Under the pieces are notes generated by a model. That model was not told the DNA's origin, did no database searches, and saw only the letters and a list, made by a program, of their open reading frames with translations. Positions 40,693 through 49,441 of a stretch of 64,000 nucleotides of DNA are shown here, piece after piece. The DNA is from Clostridiales bacterium (GTDB lineage: Bacteria > Bacillota > Clostridia > Christensenellales > Aristaeellaceae), in contig JAHZHZ010000001.1 in the NCBI GenBank assembly GCA_019419995.1, forward strand, positions 40,626 to 104,625, read 5' to 3'. Position numbers and translations under genes: made by a program. Within the stretch, counting starts at the first letter, position 1. Every line of letters begins with the position of its first letter.

Positions 40693-42275
40693 AGATCTGC
40701 GCCCTCCCTTTCCATTAAAGCCTGCGCACAGCGCAGCCCATCCACCGCTGCAGACAGAATTCCACCGGCATAGCCCGCACCCTCCCCACAGGGATAAAGT
40801 CCCTGCAGCGACAGAGAGCAAAGATCCTGTCCGCGGGTAATGCGCAGAGGGGAGGAGGAACGAGTTTCCACGCCCGTAAGTACCGCATCCGGATGGGCAA
40901 AGCCTCGGAGCTTGCGATCAAACAGGGAAATGGCGGCGCGCATGTCGGCCACCACGTAACTTGGAAGGCAGCGTTCCAGATCTGTCCAATTTACGCCTGG
41001 ACGATAGCTGGGGAATACCTCCCCGGGACCGCGAGAGGCTCTCTTGGAAAGAAAATCACCCAAGAGTTGGGCCGGGGCGCAATAGTTTCCACCGCCCAAT
41101 TCAAAGGCCGCCTGTTCCCATTTTCGTTGAAAGCGTACGCCAGCCAGAGGATCGTCTCCGCCATAGTCGCCAGGGCCTACGGAGACCAGAAGGGCGCTGT
41201 TGGCGTTTTCTCCATCTCGGGCGAAAAGGCTCATACCATTGACAGCGACGCCGCCAACTTCAGAGGCGGCGGCCACTACCTGTCCCCCGGGACACATGCA
41301 AAAGGTGTAGGCTGCCCGACCGTCCGGGAGATGGCAGCTGAGCTTATAATCTGCTGCGCCCAGCGCCGGATGACCAGCTGCCGCACCGTACTGGGCGCGG
41401 TTGATCAGGCTCTGTCGGTGCTCGATGCGAGCGCCAATGGAGAAAGGTTTTTGCTGCATGAATATACCGGCCTTCAGCAGCATTTCAAAGCTGTCCCGGG
41501 CGCTGTGGCCAATGGCTAGAACCAGTTGGCGAGCTGCTATTTCCTCTCCGTTGACGCGGATTCCTGTTAATTGTCCATTGCGGTGAGATATTCCATCCAG
41601 CTTGCTTTCAAAGCGTACTTCGCCGCCCAGCCGCAGGATCTCTTGCCGAAGATTGCGCACCACCGTGCGCAGATGATCCGTGCCGATGTGGGGCTTGGCC
41701 TGGTAGAGAATCTCCTCCGGAGCGCCCATGCGACAGAAAGTTTCAAGTACCTGGCGGCATCGGGGATCCTTAATGCCACTGTTGAGCTTGCCGTCAGAAA
41801 AGGTCCCTGCTCCGCCTTCCCCAAACTGCACATTACTCTCTGGCAGAAAGGCGCCGCGGGCAAAGAAGTTTTCCACATCTTCTGTACGCTGTTCCACCCT
41901 GCGTCCTCGTTCGATCACCAGCGGACGGAGTCCGGCCTGAGATAGCAGAAGGGCGGCAAACAGCCCCGCAGGGCCCATGCCAACTACCACCGGACGTGGA
42001 TTGCGGGGCCCCAGAAATGCTGTGGGCGCGTTGGACGCTTGCTCGGTTATTGTCTGTGCATTTCGCGGCAGACGGTCCGGAAGGCGTTTGAGATCCACAT
42101 CCAGCGTCAGGGAAAAATGTACATCGCCCTTATCCCGGGCATCTACGGATTTGCGAACCAGGCGTACACGAACGATGTCCTGAGGGCGCAGGCGCAGGAT
42201 TCGCTCCACGAACTTTTCCAAGGGTTGATCCGCATCCTGCAAATTTTGTCTCAACTGGGATAGGCGTACAATCAT
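40689..42275 (-). CDS. FAD-dependent dehydrogenase-like protein (COG2509)
   Basis: A 528-residue flavoprotein. Residues 1-80 are an N-terminal domain (VRLSQLRQNLQ... and DIVRVRLVRKSVDARDKGDVHFSLTLDVDL); then the FAD site PVVVGMGPAGLFAALLLSQAGLRPLVIERG near residue 94, FGEGGAGTFSDGKLNSGIKD, and ITRGQDLCSLSLQGLYPCGEGAGYAGGILSAAVDGLRCA at the end. These blocks define COG2509, common in Bacillota but without a proven reaction. The ATG at 42275 has GGAGGG seven bases upstream. Its stop overlaps the start of the HAD-TPK gene. Confidence 0.87.
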   Translation of the reverse strand: MIVRLSQLRQNLQDADQPLEKFVERILRLRPQDIVRVRLVRKSVDARDKGDVHFSLTLDVDLKRLPDRLPRNAQTITEQASNAPTAFLGPRNPRPVVVGMGPAGLFAALLLSQAGLRPLVIERGRRVEQRTEDVENFFARGAFLPESNVQFGEGGAGTFSDGKLNSGIKDPRCRQVLETFCRMGAPEEILYQAKPHIGTDHLRTVVRNLRQEILRLGGEVRFESKLDGISHRNGQLTGIRVNGEEIAARQLVLAIGHSARDSFEMLLKAGIFMQQKPFSIGARIEHRQSLINRAQYGAAAGHPALGAADYKLSCHLPDGRAAYTFCMCPGGQVVAAASEVGGVAVNGMSLFARDGENANSALLVSVGPGDYGGDDPLAGVRFQRKWEQAAFELGGGNYCAPAQLLGDFLSKRASRGPGEVFPSYRPGVNWTDLERCLPSYVVADMRAAISLFDRKLRGFAHPDAVLTGVETRSSSPLRITRGQDLCSLSLQGLYPCGEGAGYAGGILSAAVDGLRCAQALMEREGADL

Positions 42276-42423
42276 ATTTTCCCTCCGACTTTTGTAAGGG
42301 GTGGTTCCTTCGACACGCAACAGGGAAGGTGAAAAAATATTAGAAAAGGTGTACTGACGGCGGAACGCCACTAGATTTTATGTAAACTCTCGTTCTGTGT
42401 AGATATCCTTCTACTGCAAGGAA

Positions 42424-43644
42424 TTAACGGATACGGGCTCTGCGCAACATTTCCCGAGCGGCCAACGCTGCCGAGGCCCAGGCCCAATGCAGGTTGAAGC
42501 CGCCGCAGTCCCCATCTACATTCAGCACTTCTCCTGCGGCAAATAAACCGGGCGTGAGCCTGGATTCCAGCGTTTCTGGGATAAAATCCGTCAATTCTGC
42601 TCCGCCGCAGGTGACTTGAGCTTGGTCAAAGCCCAATGTTCCTCGCAATGGCAGCGTCCAACCCGTCAACAGTTGCTCAAGAGCATGCAGCTGATCTTTA
42701 CTCAGCTGGGATGCAGTGAGACTTAAAGGCTGAATTTCCGCTGCTTTTGCCAGCATCTGCCCCAACCGTCGAGGCACGAGACCGCTCAAAAAATCTTCCA
42801 TGGCCCGTTGAGGCAAGAGTGAAACCCGGCGGGAGAGAAATCCTTCCGGTGCGCCGGGTAAAAAATTCAGCTTTAACGTGCAGGCGTGGCCTCGGCTCAA
42901 TTCCAGATTGAGTTGCCTGGCCAGTTGCATGGCTGCAATGCCTGAGATCCCAGCGTCTCCAAAAAGAATTTCGCCAGATTCCTTTCGCAGCTGTCTTTCC
43001 CCTCGACAGAGCGCCGCTTCTCCTCGCATACGGATACCCTTAAGTCCGCGAACGGCGCCAGCATCTACTTTCAGGGGTACAATAGCGGGAAACTTGGGGG
43101 AGATCCGGTGCCCAAGGGCAGACAGCAGGGCATAGCCATCCTGACCGCCGCCCAGTTTGGGGGCGGCCATGCCGCCGCAGGCTACCAGCACAAAATCTGC
43201 TTTTATGCGCTGTGAAGCGCCCTCAATGCAAAAACCATTACGTTGAGGCAGCAGCCGCGTCACCTGAAAATTTGTGTGGATTTCACAGCGCCGTTCTGCA
43301 GCATACAGGCGCAACGCATCCAAAACTCCTGCCGCCTGATTGCTCAACGGATAAATCCGTCCAGCCTCGTCCGGTAGGCAGGCCAAGCCTAACTCTTCAA
43401 AAAAGTCAAGAGCCATTTGCGGAGAAAATCCCCTGAGGGCTGCGCCAATATGCGCCGCACTTCCATAGTAGTCTTCTATCCGAGGATGCAGATTGCTCAA
43501 ATTGCAGCGGCCATTGCCAGTGGCGAGCAGCTTGCGGCCTACCCGATCCTGCTTTTCCAGAAGAATGGTATCTATCCCGCCGCGGGCCAGCATGCAAGCG
43601 GCGAACAGTCCCGCTGCGCCGCCGCCGATAATTGCTACCCTCAT
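42424..43644 (-). CDS. HI0933/BaiN-like flavoprotein
   Basis: A 406-residue NAD(P)/FAD-dependent oxidoreductase of the HI0933 family (COG2081). Seen: the FAD site MRVAIIGGGAAGLFAACMLARGGIDTILLEK, GRKLLATGNGRCNLSNL, the ACGGMAAPKLGGGQDGYAL segment, and the end GLFAAGEVLNVDGDCGGFNLHWAWASAALAAREM. BaiN, a proposed bile-acid reductase, belongs to this family, but most members have no known substrate and this should not be taken as bile-acid metabolism in spite of the bile-salt-hydrolase gene. The ATG overlaps the stop of the helicase gene (ATGA), so the two are coupled. Confidence 0.87.
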   Translation of the reverse strand: MRVAIIGGGAAGLFAACMLARGGIDTILLEKQDRVGRKLLATGNGRCNLSNLHPRIEDYYGSAAHIGAALRGFSPQMALDFFEELGLACLPDEAGRIYPLSNQAAGVLDALRLYAAERRCEIHTNFQVTRLLPQRNGFCIEGASQRIKADFVLVACGGMAAPKLGGGQDGYALLSALGHRISPKFPAIVPLKVDAGAVRGLKGIRMRGEAALCRGERQLRKESGEILFGDAGISGIAAMQLARQLNLELSRGHACTLKLNFLPGAPEGFLSRRVSLLPQRAMEDFLSGLVPRRLGQMLAKAAEIQPLSLTASQLSKDQLHALEQLLTGWTLPLRGTLGFDQAQVTCGGAELTDFIPETLESRLTPGLFAAGEVLNVDGDCGGFNLHWAWASAALAAREMLRRARIR

Positions 43645-45779
43645 AGCACGATCCCCAGTTCCTGGATCAACTTTCCACCGCCCAACAGACTGACGGAATG
43701 CAGGGCTCGGGAACAGGCAGTGTAGAGCCGCCGGCGCTCGGCGTCGGTCAGTTCCGCTTCCGGCCAGACTACAATGACCGCGTCAAATTCCATCCCCTTG
43801 ACCTGATGGTAACAGGCCACCACATTGTCGCTACTCTCGTAGTTAAGATCTGCGTCGCCTCCATCCAGGCGGTAGACATTTTCCAACTTTGCGGACAGGG
43901 AATCTGCCTGGGACTGGGTACGCGTGATTACAGCGATGGAACCGTAACCCTGAGCACGGAGCTTTTTGAGGGTATCTTTAAGCAACGCCTCGCTGTACTG
44001 GGCCACCAGCGGCATTTCACCTTCCCTGCCGAAGGGATTGAGCCGTTCGCCGCCGGGCAGGAGGGCATTGCATAGCCGGGTAATGGGCAAGGTGGAACGG
44101 TAGCAACGGGTGAGCTGAAATACGGGAGCGTTCTTCACCCCAAAGCACCCACCCCAGTTTTCCGGTCTACAGGGTTCCATTCCTGGGCATGTGCGCTGCA
44201 TGGGATCACCCAGCAGTGTGACCCGTGCGTTGGGGAAGTAGGCGTGCAGCAGAGCCAGTTCTGTTTCAGAATAGTCTTGGGCCTCATCCACCAATAGGTG
44301 GTATACCGTCTTATCCGGCTGAACAAAGCCCAGCTTGACCAGCAGATAAGCCTGAGCTGCCGCATCTTCCCACCATAGCAGTCCTGCATCGCGGTTTTCA
44401 AAGAAAGCATCCCTGAGCGCCTTGGGTGCGCCCTTCATAGCTTCTTGCAACAATGTCCAGCCGCTAACGGTGGTAAGCTTTTTTAACTGTTGACGTACTG
44501 GCTGCAATTGCTGAGATGCGGCCATGCGGGCTACGAAAGTCAATTCCCTGCCGGAATATTTTCCTTCGTAGCTCTTTTCATATTGGCTGATCAACTTTTC
44601 TTCCCAGCTGGCCATTCGGCTGTCCAGCGTGGCGCGCAGACGCTCTACCCGCTGGGCGGGACTGAGCAAGGAAAACTCATTTTTGTACATTCTCCGCAGT
44701 TCTTCCCGGCGAATGAGAACTTCATCGGCCATGCGCACATTTCCAAAGTTGGGGCCGAAGGTAGAAAAACTTTCAGCGGTCTTTTGTAAGCTGTTCAAAA
44801 AGTCCAGCCCGGTCTTATATCGAACGGAGGCATAGCGAAGCTCTTCATTGCCTTCCAAAAGATTGTCCATCTGCCTTGCCAGAGGATCTACCTTTTTCTC
44901 CAACACTTTTTCCACCAGTTCTCGCATGGTACGGGCGCGAATGTTTTCCTCGCCTAATTCCGGCAATACCTTGGAAACGTATTCTGAAAAAGCGGTGCTG
45001 GGAGAAATAATCTGAATTTTGCTGGCATCCAGCATGTCCCGACAGCGATACATTAAGAAAGCCGCACGGTGCATAGCCACACTGGTTTTTCCGCTACCCG
45101 CGCTGCCCACCACGCATACCACGGGCGCGTCGTCATAGCGGATGGCGGCGTTTTGCTCTGCCTGAATGGTGGCCACGATTTGGCGCATGTGATGGCTGGT
45201 GGAACCGGAAAGAATGTCCAGCAACATATCATCGTCAATGGATAACTGAGTATCTACGTAGTATTTTAACTGGCCATTCTCCATGCGATACTGCCGCTTG
45301 AGAGTCATTTTACCCACGATTTTGCCAGAAGGGCTGTCATAGGCCACGTCGCCGGGCATGGAATCGTAGTATAGGCTGCATACGGGGGCGCGCCAGTCGT
45401 GCACCAGCAAGTGTCCCTTTTCATCTTCCAGACTATACAGGCCGATAACGATGCGCTCCAGTTCCTGCGCGCCTTCTTCGATAAAGTCTACCCGGGCAAA
45501 GAAGGGATTCATTAGCATCCGACGGTAACGCTGGGCTAATTCCAGGGTAAATTCTCTGCGCGCAGCAAAGCGGTCTACTTCTACGGATAATTGTTCCAGG
45601 TCCTGCACAGACAACTGGGTGGGACGCACGCGCAGCTCTTCCCAGGCATCGGCAATGATTGCCCGAATGGATTCCGAGTGGCTGCCGGATATTTTCTCCG
45701 CCTGTTCGATGATAGCCAACATTAACTGCTGCACTCTGGCGGTATAGGCTTGCTCCTCGCGAAAATCTTTCTGCTCCAT
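43641..45779 (-). CDS. HelD-like UvrD/Rep-type ATPase
   Basis: A 712-residue superfamily 1 motor of the HelD type, which removes stalled RNA polymerase from DNA in Bacillus. Seen: an N-terminal coiled region (about 1-110), then LVHDWRAPVCSLYYDSMPGDVAYDSPSGKI, Walker A VVGSAGSGKTSVAMHRAAFLMY near residue 228, motif II LLVDEAQDYSETELALL, TLLGDPMQ, and the late motif YHQVKGMEFDAVIVVWPE. The HAR-type split arm between motifs fits HelD. The ATG at 45779 has GGGGAGG upstream; the first open codon at 45803 has none. First gene of the flavoprotein/TPK operon. Confidence 0.87.
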   Translation of the reverse strand: MEQKDFREEQAYTARVQQLMLAIIEQAEKISGSHSESIRAIIADAWEELRVRPTQLSVQDLEQLSVEVDRFAARREFTLELAQRYRRMLMNPFFARVDFIEEGAQELERIVIGLYSLEDEKGHLLVHDWRAPVCSLYYDSMPGDVAYDSPSGKIVGKMTLKRQYRMENGQLKYYVDTQLSIDDDMLLDILSGSTSHHMRQIVATIQAEQNAAIRYDDAPVVCVVGSAGSGKTSVAMHRAAFLMYRCRDMLDASKIQIISPSTAFSEYVSKVLPELGEENIRARTMRELVEKVLEKKVDPLARQMDNLLEGNEELRYASVRYKTGLDFLNSLQKTAESFSTFGPNFGNVRMADEVLIRREELRRMYKNEFSLLSPAQRVERLRATLDSRMASWEEKLISQYEKSYEGKYSGRELTFVARMAASQQLQPVRQQLKKLTTVSGWTLLQEAMKGAPKALRDAFFENRDAGLLWWEDAAAQAYLLVKLGFVQPDKTVYHLLVDEAQDYSETELALLHAYFPNARVTLLGDPMQRTCPGMEPCRPENWGGCFGVKNAPVFQLTRCYRSTLPITRLCNALLPGGERLNPFGREGEMPLVAQYSEALLKDTLKKLRAQGYGSIAVITRTQSQADSLSAKLENVYRLDGGDADLNYESSDNVVACYHQVKGMEFDAVIVVWPEAELTDAERRRLYTACSRALHSVSLLGGGKLIQELGIVL

Positions 45780-45950
45780 GGCGTTTCCTCCCCGGATGGT
45801 CATTTCAGATATTCTATTATAGCATGGACGAAAATAAAAGAAAAGCCTAAATGCGTATGGCGGCTACTGGCAAAATAAGGCTGTAAAGGAGTGTTTGTTT
45901 TCCGTAAGGTAGAATTGGTGAGGCTATGTGAGGTTTTGGGCCGATTTATC

Positions 45951-45979
45951 TTGCCTTTAATCTGGTTTTCTTTTACAAT
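45951..45979 (+). promoter_or_regulatory. Promoter of the yitT-like gene
   Basis: TTGCCT, 17-base spacer, TACAAT, giving a transcript that would start near 45986 with a leader of about 130 bases. Confidence 0.5.
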
Positions 45980-46004
45980 ATGAATGTAAAGCTTTCTGTG
46001 TAGA

Positions 46005-46090
46005 AGGGGAACCTGTGCCGGGATTTCGGCGTCGAAAGATGGAGGAACCATTTCAACTGCGAATTGCTTTACTTTTAACCGGGTTCCCCT
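46005..46090 (+). ncRNA. Multi-stem leader RNA upstream of the yitT-like gene
   Basis: An 86-base element closed by an 11-bp stem: AGGGGAACCTG (46005-46015) pairs with CGGGTTCCCCT (46080-46090) with one G-T pair. Inside are a GCCG/CGGC hairpin (46017-46030) and a GAAA..TGG/CCATTTC hairpin with loop AGGAA (46034-46054), then about 25 unpaired bases. That is a three-way-junction layout as in riboswitches. It ends about 25 bases before the start codon, and the closing stem is near the ribosome binding site. It matches no class that I can recall; it could be an unrecognised known class. Confidence 0.5.
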
Positions 46091-46114
46091 CATAATGATG
46101 GAGATGGGAGGTGC

Positions 46115-46981
46115 GTGCCCTTGCGGATTGAGCCCCTTCGCGATGCCAGGCGGTTGGCTATGATTGCCATTGCTGCTCTGGTGAGCGCGTTTAACATACG
46201 AAGCTTCGTCAACAGCGCAGGTTTGTTTCCAGGTGGTTTTTCCGGGCTGACCCTGTTGATCCAGAAGATCTTTGAAACGTACATAGGTGTGCGCTTACCC
46301 TATACGTTGGTTAATCTGTTGCTCAATGCCGTGCCGGTGCTGATCAGTTTTCGGTTCATTGGCAAGAAATTTACCCTGCTTTCCTGTGCGTATCTGGTGC
46401 TCAGCAGTGTGCTGGTGGATGTGATTCCCGGCATGAGTTTTACAGACAACAGCCTGCTATGCTCTATCTTTGGCGGTATCATCGGGGGCTTTGCGATCGC
46501 TCTGTGCCTCAATGCTGATGCCACCAGTGGCGGGACCGATTTTATTTCCATTTTTATGTCTGAGCGCCATGGCATTGACACTTTTAATTATATCCTGATG
46601 GGGAACGTGGCGATGCTTTGCGTAGCGGGACTGCTTTTCGGCTGGGAGCGTGCATTGTATTCCATCATTTACCAGTACGCCTCCACCCAGGTCATTCATG
46701 CGTTGTTTACCCGCTATCAGAAGCAGACCCTGTTTATCGTTACCGAACAGCCGGAGAAGATTTATAACATTATTCGGGACAATACTCATCATGGAGCTAC
46801 CCTGTTCAAGGGAGAGGGACTCTACCAGCAAAGAGAGCGCACCATGGTGTATTCTGTGGTTTCCCGTTCAGAGGTTCGGGAGGTAGTAAACAAGGTCAGA
46901 GAGGTGGACCCGGGGGCCTTTGTCAATTCCATTCGCACGCAGTCGCTTACGGGTCGATTTTATCAACGTCCCAACGACTGA
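46115..46981 (+). CDS. YitT-family membrane protein
   Basis: A 288-residue protein with five to six membrane helices (residues about 15-180) of the YitT/DUF161 family, followed by a cytoplasmic DUF2179 domain (TLFIVTEQPEKIYNIIRDNTHHGATLFKGEGLYQQRERTMVYSVVSRSEVREVVNKVREVDPGAFV). Seen: VSAFNIRSFVNSAGLFPGGFSGLTLLIQK and ADATSGGTDFISIFMSER, both typical. No natural function is established for YitT proteins; transport is assumed. The frame opens with GTG at 46115, but GGGAGG is only three bases away from it, so TTG at 46121 (nine bases away) is an equally likely start. A structured leader lies upstream. Confidence 0.85.
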   Translation: MPLRIEPLRDARRLAMIAIAALVSAFNIRSFVNSAGLFPGGFSGLTLLIQKIFETYIGVRLPYTLVNLLLNAVPVLISFRFIGKKFTLLSCAYLVLSSVLVDVIPGMSFTDNSLLCSIFGGIIGGFAIALCLNADATSGGTDFISIFMSERHGIDTFNYILMGNVAMLCVAGLLFGWERALYSIIYQYASTQVIHALFTRYQKQTLFIVTEQPEKIYNIIRDNTHHGATLFKGEGLYQQRERTMVYSVVSRSEVREVVNKVREVDPGAFVNSIRTQSLTGRFYQRPND

Positions 46982-47030
46982 TGCAGCATAAAGGATTTTA
47001 AAAAATTTAATGCAGTTAGGAGGGTATTTC

Positions 47031-49157
47031 ATGAATTTATTCCTGTCCCTATTTGTCAGCTTCGCGCTCCTGTTCAGTGGGACGAATCAGTTGCCCGCAC
47101 AGCCGGAGACGGCCGTCACCTGGACGCTGAGTAATTTGACGCTCGAGACACCTGACGACAGCGTTACTCTGAATCCGGCCCTGCGCTTTAGCAGTGCGGT
47201 GGGCAGTGAGGAAGTTAACGCACACTTTGAAATCGTAAACGGCGACAAGGTACTCCTGCCGGTTTCTGGCCGGCTTACGTCTGAAGAAGCCATCTTTTCC
47301 CTGGGAACCACGGGAAACGCCTTCCGGGTTTCCAACGATACTCTGATGGAACTGATGAACGTAGATGAGGACCAGATTCCCATTATGGATTCCGCAGCTG
47401 AGGTAATTCGGGATTATTGCACGTTATTGGTGACCACCAGTGATCCGGAATATCCGCAGATTGATCAAGAGAAGCTGCTCAACATCTTGATTGAGAGCAC
47501 TGGTGCTGATGTGACGCAAACACAGGTACAGGTGGATGGGCAGGAACTGGCCGCCAAGAATATCGAGCTTTCTTTAAACTTGGAAAATAGCTCGCATTTC
47601 CTTGATGCAATGATGAGCTGCGGCATCCCTGAAATGGAAAAATGCCTGCAAAGCTATTTGAAGTTTTTGACCTTGATTATCTTTGAAGGGGAGGATGAAG
47701 TTCCCCAGATTTCCAGCTATACCCAGTTATTTGAGGAGCGGGGGATGGAATTGGATGGGGAAGAGGAATACTCTCTACCCTTCACAATGGTTTATGCCGC
47801 AGAGGGAGATTTGGCCTACCAACAGCTTTTTACCGACGTGAATATTAAGGGTGAAAAACTGAAATGCGACATGGAGAGTATCACTCGGGGTGAGGAAACG
47901 ACCCTTGAGTTGTCCATGAATGCCCAGTCCAGTGGAGAGGCGATAGATTATGTGGTGAGCGGAAGCTATAAGGGCCCTCACAACGCCCCCACCAGCGGCC
48001 ACTTTACTTACAATATCAGCAGCTCTCTGAGCAATTTCTTCGGCTATTCCGCTCGGGATGGGCAGAGCAATTCCGGTATCAATCAGTACAGCACTAACAT
48101 GGTGATAGTGCAGGATTATACCCACGAGGACGGGCTGAAAAACGGCTACTTTACTCTGAGCATGACCGAAGGAAATACCATGAACATGCCGGAGATCTAT
48201 CGCTATGATAGCCCGGTGGAGAACTATGGCGCTTATCAGGAATCCCACGGCGGTAGTGCAGACACGCTTGCCAGCTTCGATACTTATATTCCCGACAGCT
48301 TCCTGAGCAATCCTCTATGGGCCATTGGTGCTAAAGGCATGGAATTCAATTATTCAGAGAGCCGATTGGAAGATGGCAGCATTGACGGCCACTATACCCT
48401 GACCACTGCGTTGGCAGGAAAGAGCTATCCTATCATTGCCGACATTAATCGCGCTCAGGAGCAACAGGAGGATGGCAGCCTAACCACCCATTACGATATG
48501 GAAGTTTCCACCGATATGTCCCAGGATAAGCTTGGAATTTCTTTTGATCTCAACCGTGCAGAGAGACCGGTTTCGGATTTGTTTGAGGGCATGACCGTCA
48601 ACGAATTTTCCGGTGAATCCGACAGATTGGGTAGCTTGGCTGTCGGCGCCAGTTTAATGTCCATGACCTCAGATTTGCTTTCTCTTACCTCGGATGAAAG
48701 TGTAGCCAAATTGATAGAAATGACCGGCGGTAATCTGGACTCTTCCATCGTGTCAGGCCTACCTTTCGATGTCGGTCGAACCGAGGAACCAGACCCCTTC
48801 GATGAAGCGAAAAAGGTCTTTGTGGGCACAATTCCCGAGTATACGCCGCCGGAGGGATATGTGCTTCAGGGCATTGATGCGCAGCAGAATTTTCTATCGG
48901 CCATCTACAGCTCTGGCGAGCATGAATTTGAGTTCTACATTTCAAGCTATCTTTCCGATGATATCACTTATTACCGGATCGAAGATGGATCTATGGAAGA
49001 AATTTCTGGAAATGTGGTGAGCATTGATCACTACTCCGACGGCGCCATCTATTGTGCGGATCTCTATACTGCGGAAGGGCATCCCATTACCTTCTACTTT
49101 GATGGTTATACCAGCGAAGATGAAGTGAGAGATATTCTTTCCGGCTTAGAGTTTTAG
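47031..49157 (+). CDS. Large secreted protein of unknown function
   Basis: A 708-residue protein with a signal peptide (NLFLSLFVSFALLFSGTNQLPAQ), no lipobox, no later membrane helix and no wall anchor, so probably released or held by charge. The mature part is acidic and rich in Ser, Thr, Glu and Asp, with strand-like segments, possibly two related halves (LENSSHFLDAMMSCGIPEMEKCL; SEDEVRDILSGLEF at the end). No domain is recognised. The ATG at 47031 has AGGAGGG seven bases upstream; the open frame starts 21 bases earlier. It follows the yitT-like gene by 49 bases and could share its transcript, then ends at a terminator. Confidence 0.65.
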   Translation: MNLFLSLFVSFALLFSGTNQLPAQPETAVTWTLSNLTLETPDDSVTLNPALRFSSAVGSEEVNAHFEIVNGDKVLLPVSGRLTSEEAIFSLGTTGNAFRVSNDTLMELMNVDEDQIPIMDSAAEVIRDYCTLLVTTSDPEYPQIDQEKLLNILIESTGADVTQTQVQVDGQELAAKNIELSLNLENSSHFLDAMMSCGIPEMEKCLQSYLKFLTLIIFEGEDEVPQISSYTQLFEERGMELDGEEEYSLPFTMVYAAEGDLAYQQLFTDVNIKGEKLKCDMESITRGEETTLELSMNAQSSGEAIDYVVSGSYKGPHNAPTSGHFTYNISSSLSNFFGYSARDGQSNSGINQYSTNMVIVQDYTHEDGLKNGYFTLSMTEGNTMNMPEIYRYDSPVENYGAYQESHGGSADTLASFDTYIPDSFLSNPLWAIGAKGMEFNYSESRLEDGSIDGHYTLTTALAGKSYPIIADINRAQEQQEDGSLTTHYDMEVSTDMSQDKLGISFDLNRAERPVSDLFEGMTVNEFSGESDRLGSLAVGASLMSMTSDLLSLTSDESVAKLIEMTGGNLDSSIVSGLPFDVGRTEEPDPFDEAKKVFVGTIPEYTPPEGYVLQGIDAQQNFLSAIYSSGEHEFEFYISSYLSDDITYYRIEDGSMEEISGNVVSIDHYSDGAIYCADLYTAEGHPITFYFDGYTSEDEVRDILSGLEF

Positions 49158-49232
49158 GGCTTGAAAAACAGATATAGGAGGGCTTCGTAAATTTTTAAAA
49201 TAGTTTATAAATTTGCGGGTTCCTGTGGAGGG

Positions 49233-49267
49233 GGGTTTCGCGTCTTGAAGACGCGAAAACCCTGTTT
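49233..49267 (+). terminator. Terminator after the large secreted protein gene
   Basis: GGGTTT and CGCGTCTT arms pair with AGACGCG and AAAACCC (49233-49262), followed by TGTTTTG. The remaining bases to 49441 are AT-rich, with no clear feature. Confidence 0.8.
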
Positions 49268-49441
49268 TGTATCTGTTGGAAGAGAGATTCATTAATTCTT
49301 CATTTTTCTAAAAATAAAATTACATTTTAGCCATTGTTTCAGGTTGTTTTAGGGTGATGGGAGATCTATAATATACACAATGTATTTTGTTAATTATGAG
49401 GATACTTTTATATCAAAACACTTGTGGCATATTAAAGGCAT

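Noticed and set aside
42424..43644. BaiN-like gene taken as evidence of secondary bile-acid metabolism
   Set aside because: The family is broad and no other bai gene is present; the gene sits in a helicase/flavoprotein/TPK operon.
45800..46093. 97-codon minus-strand ORF over the yitT leader
   Set aside because: It runs antisense through the structured RNA, has no good ribosome binding site and no known domain.
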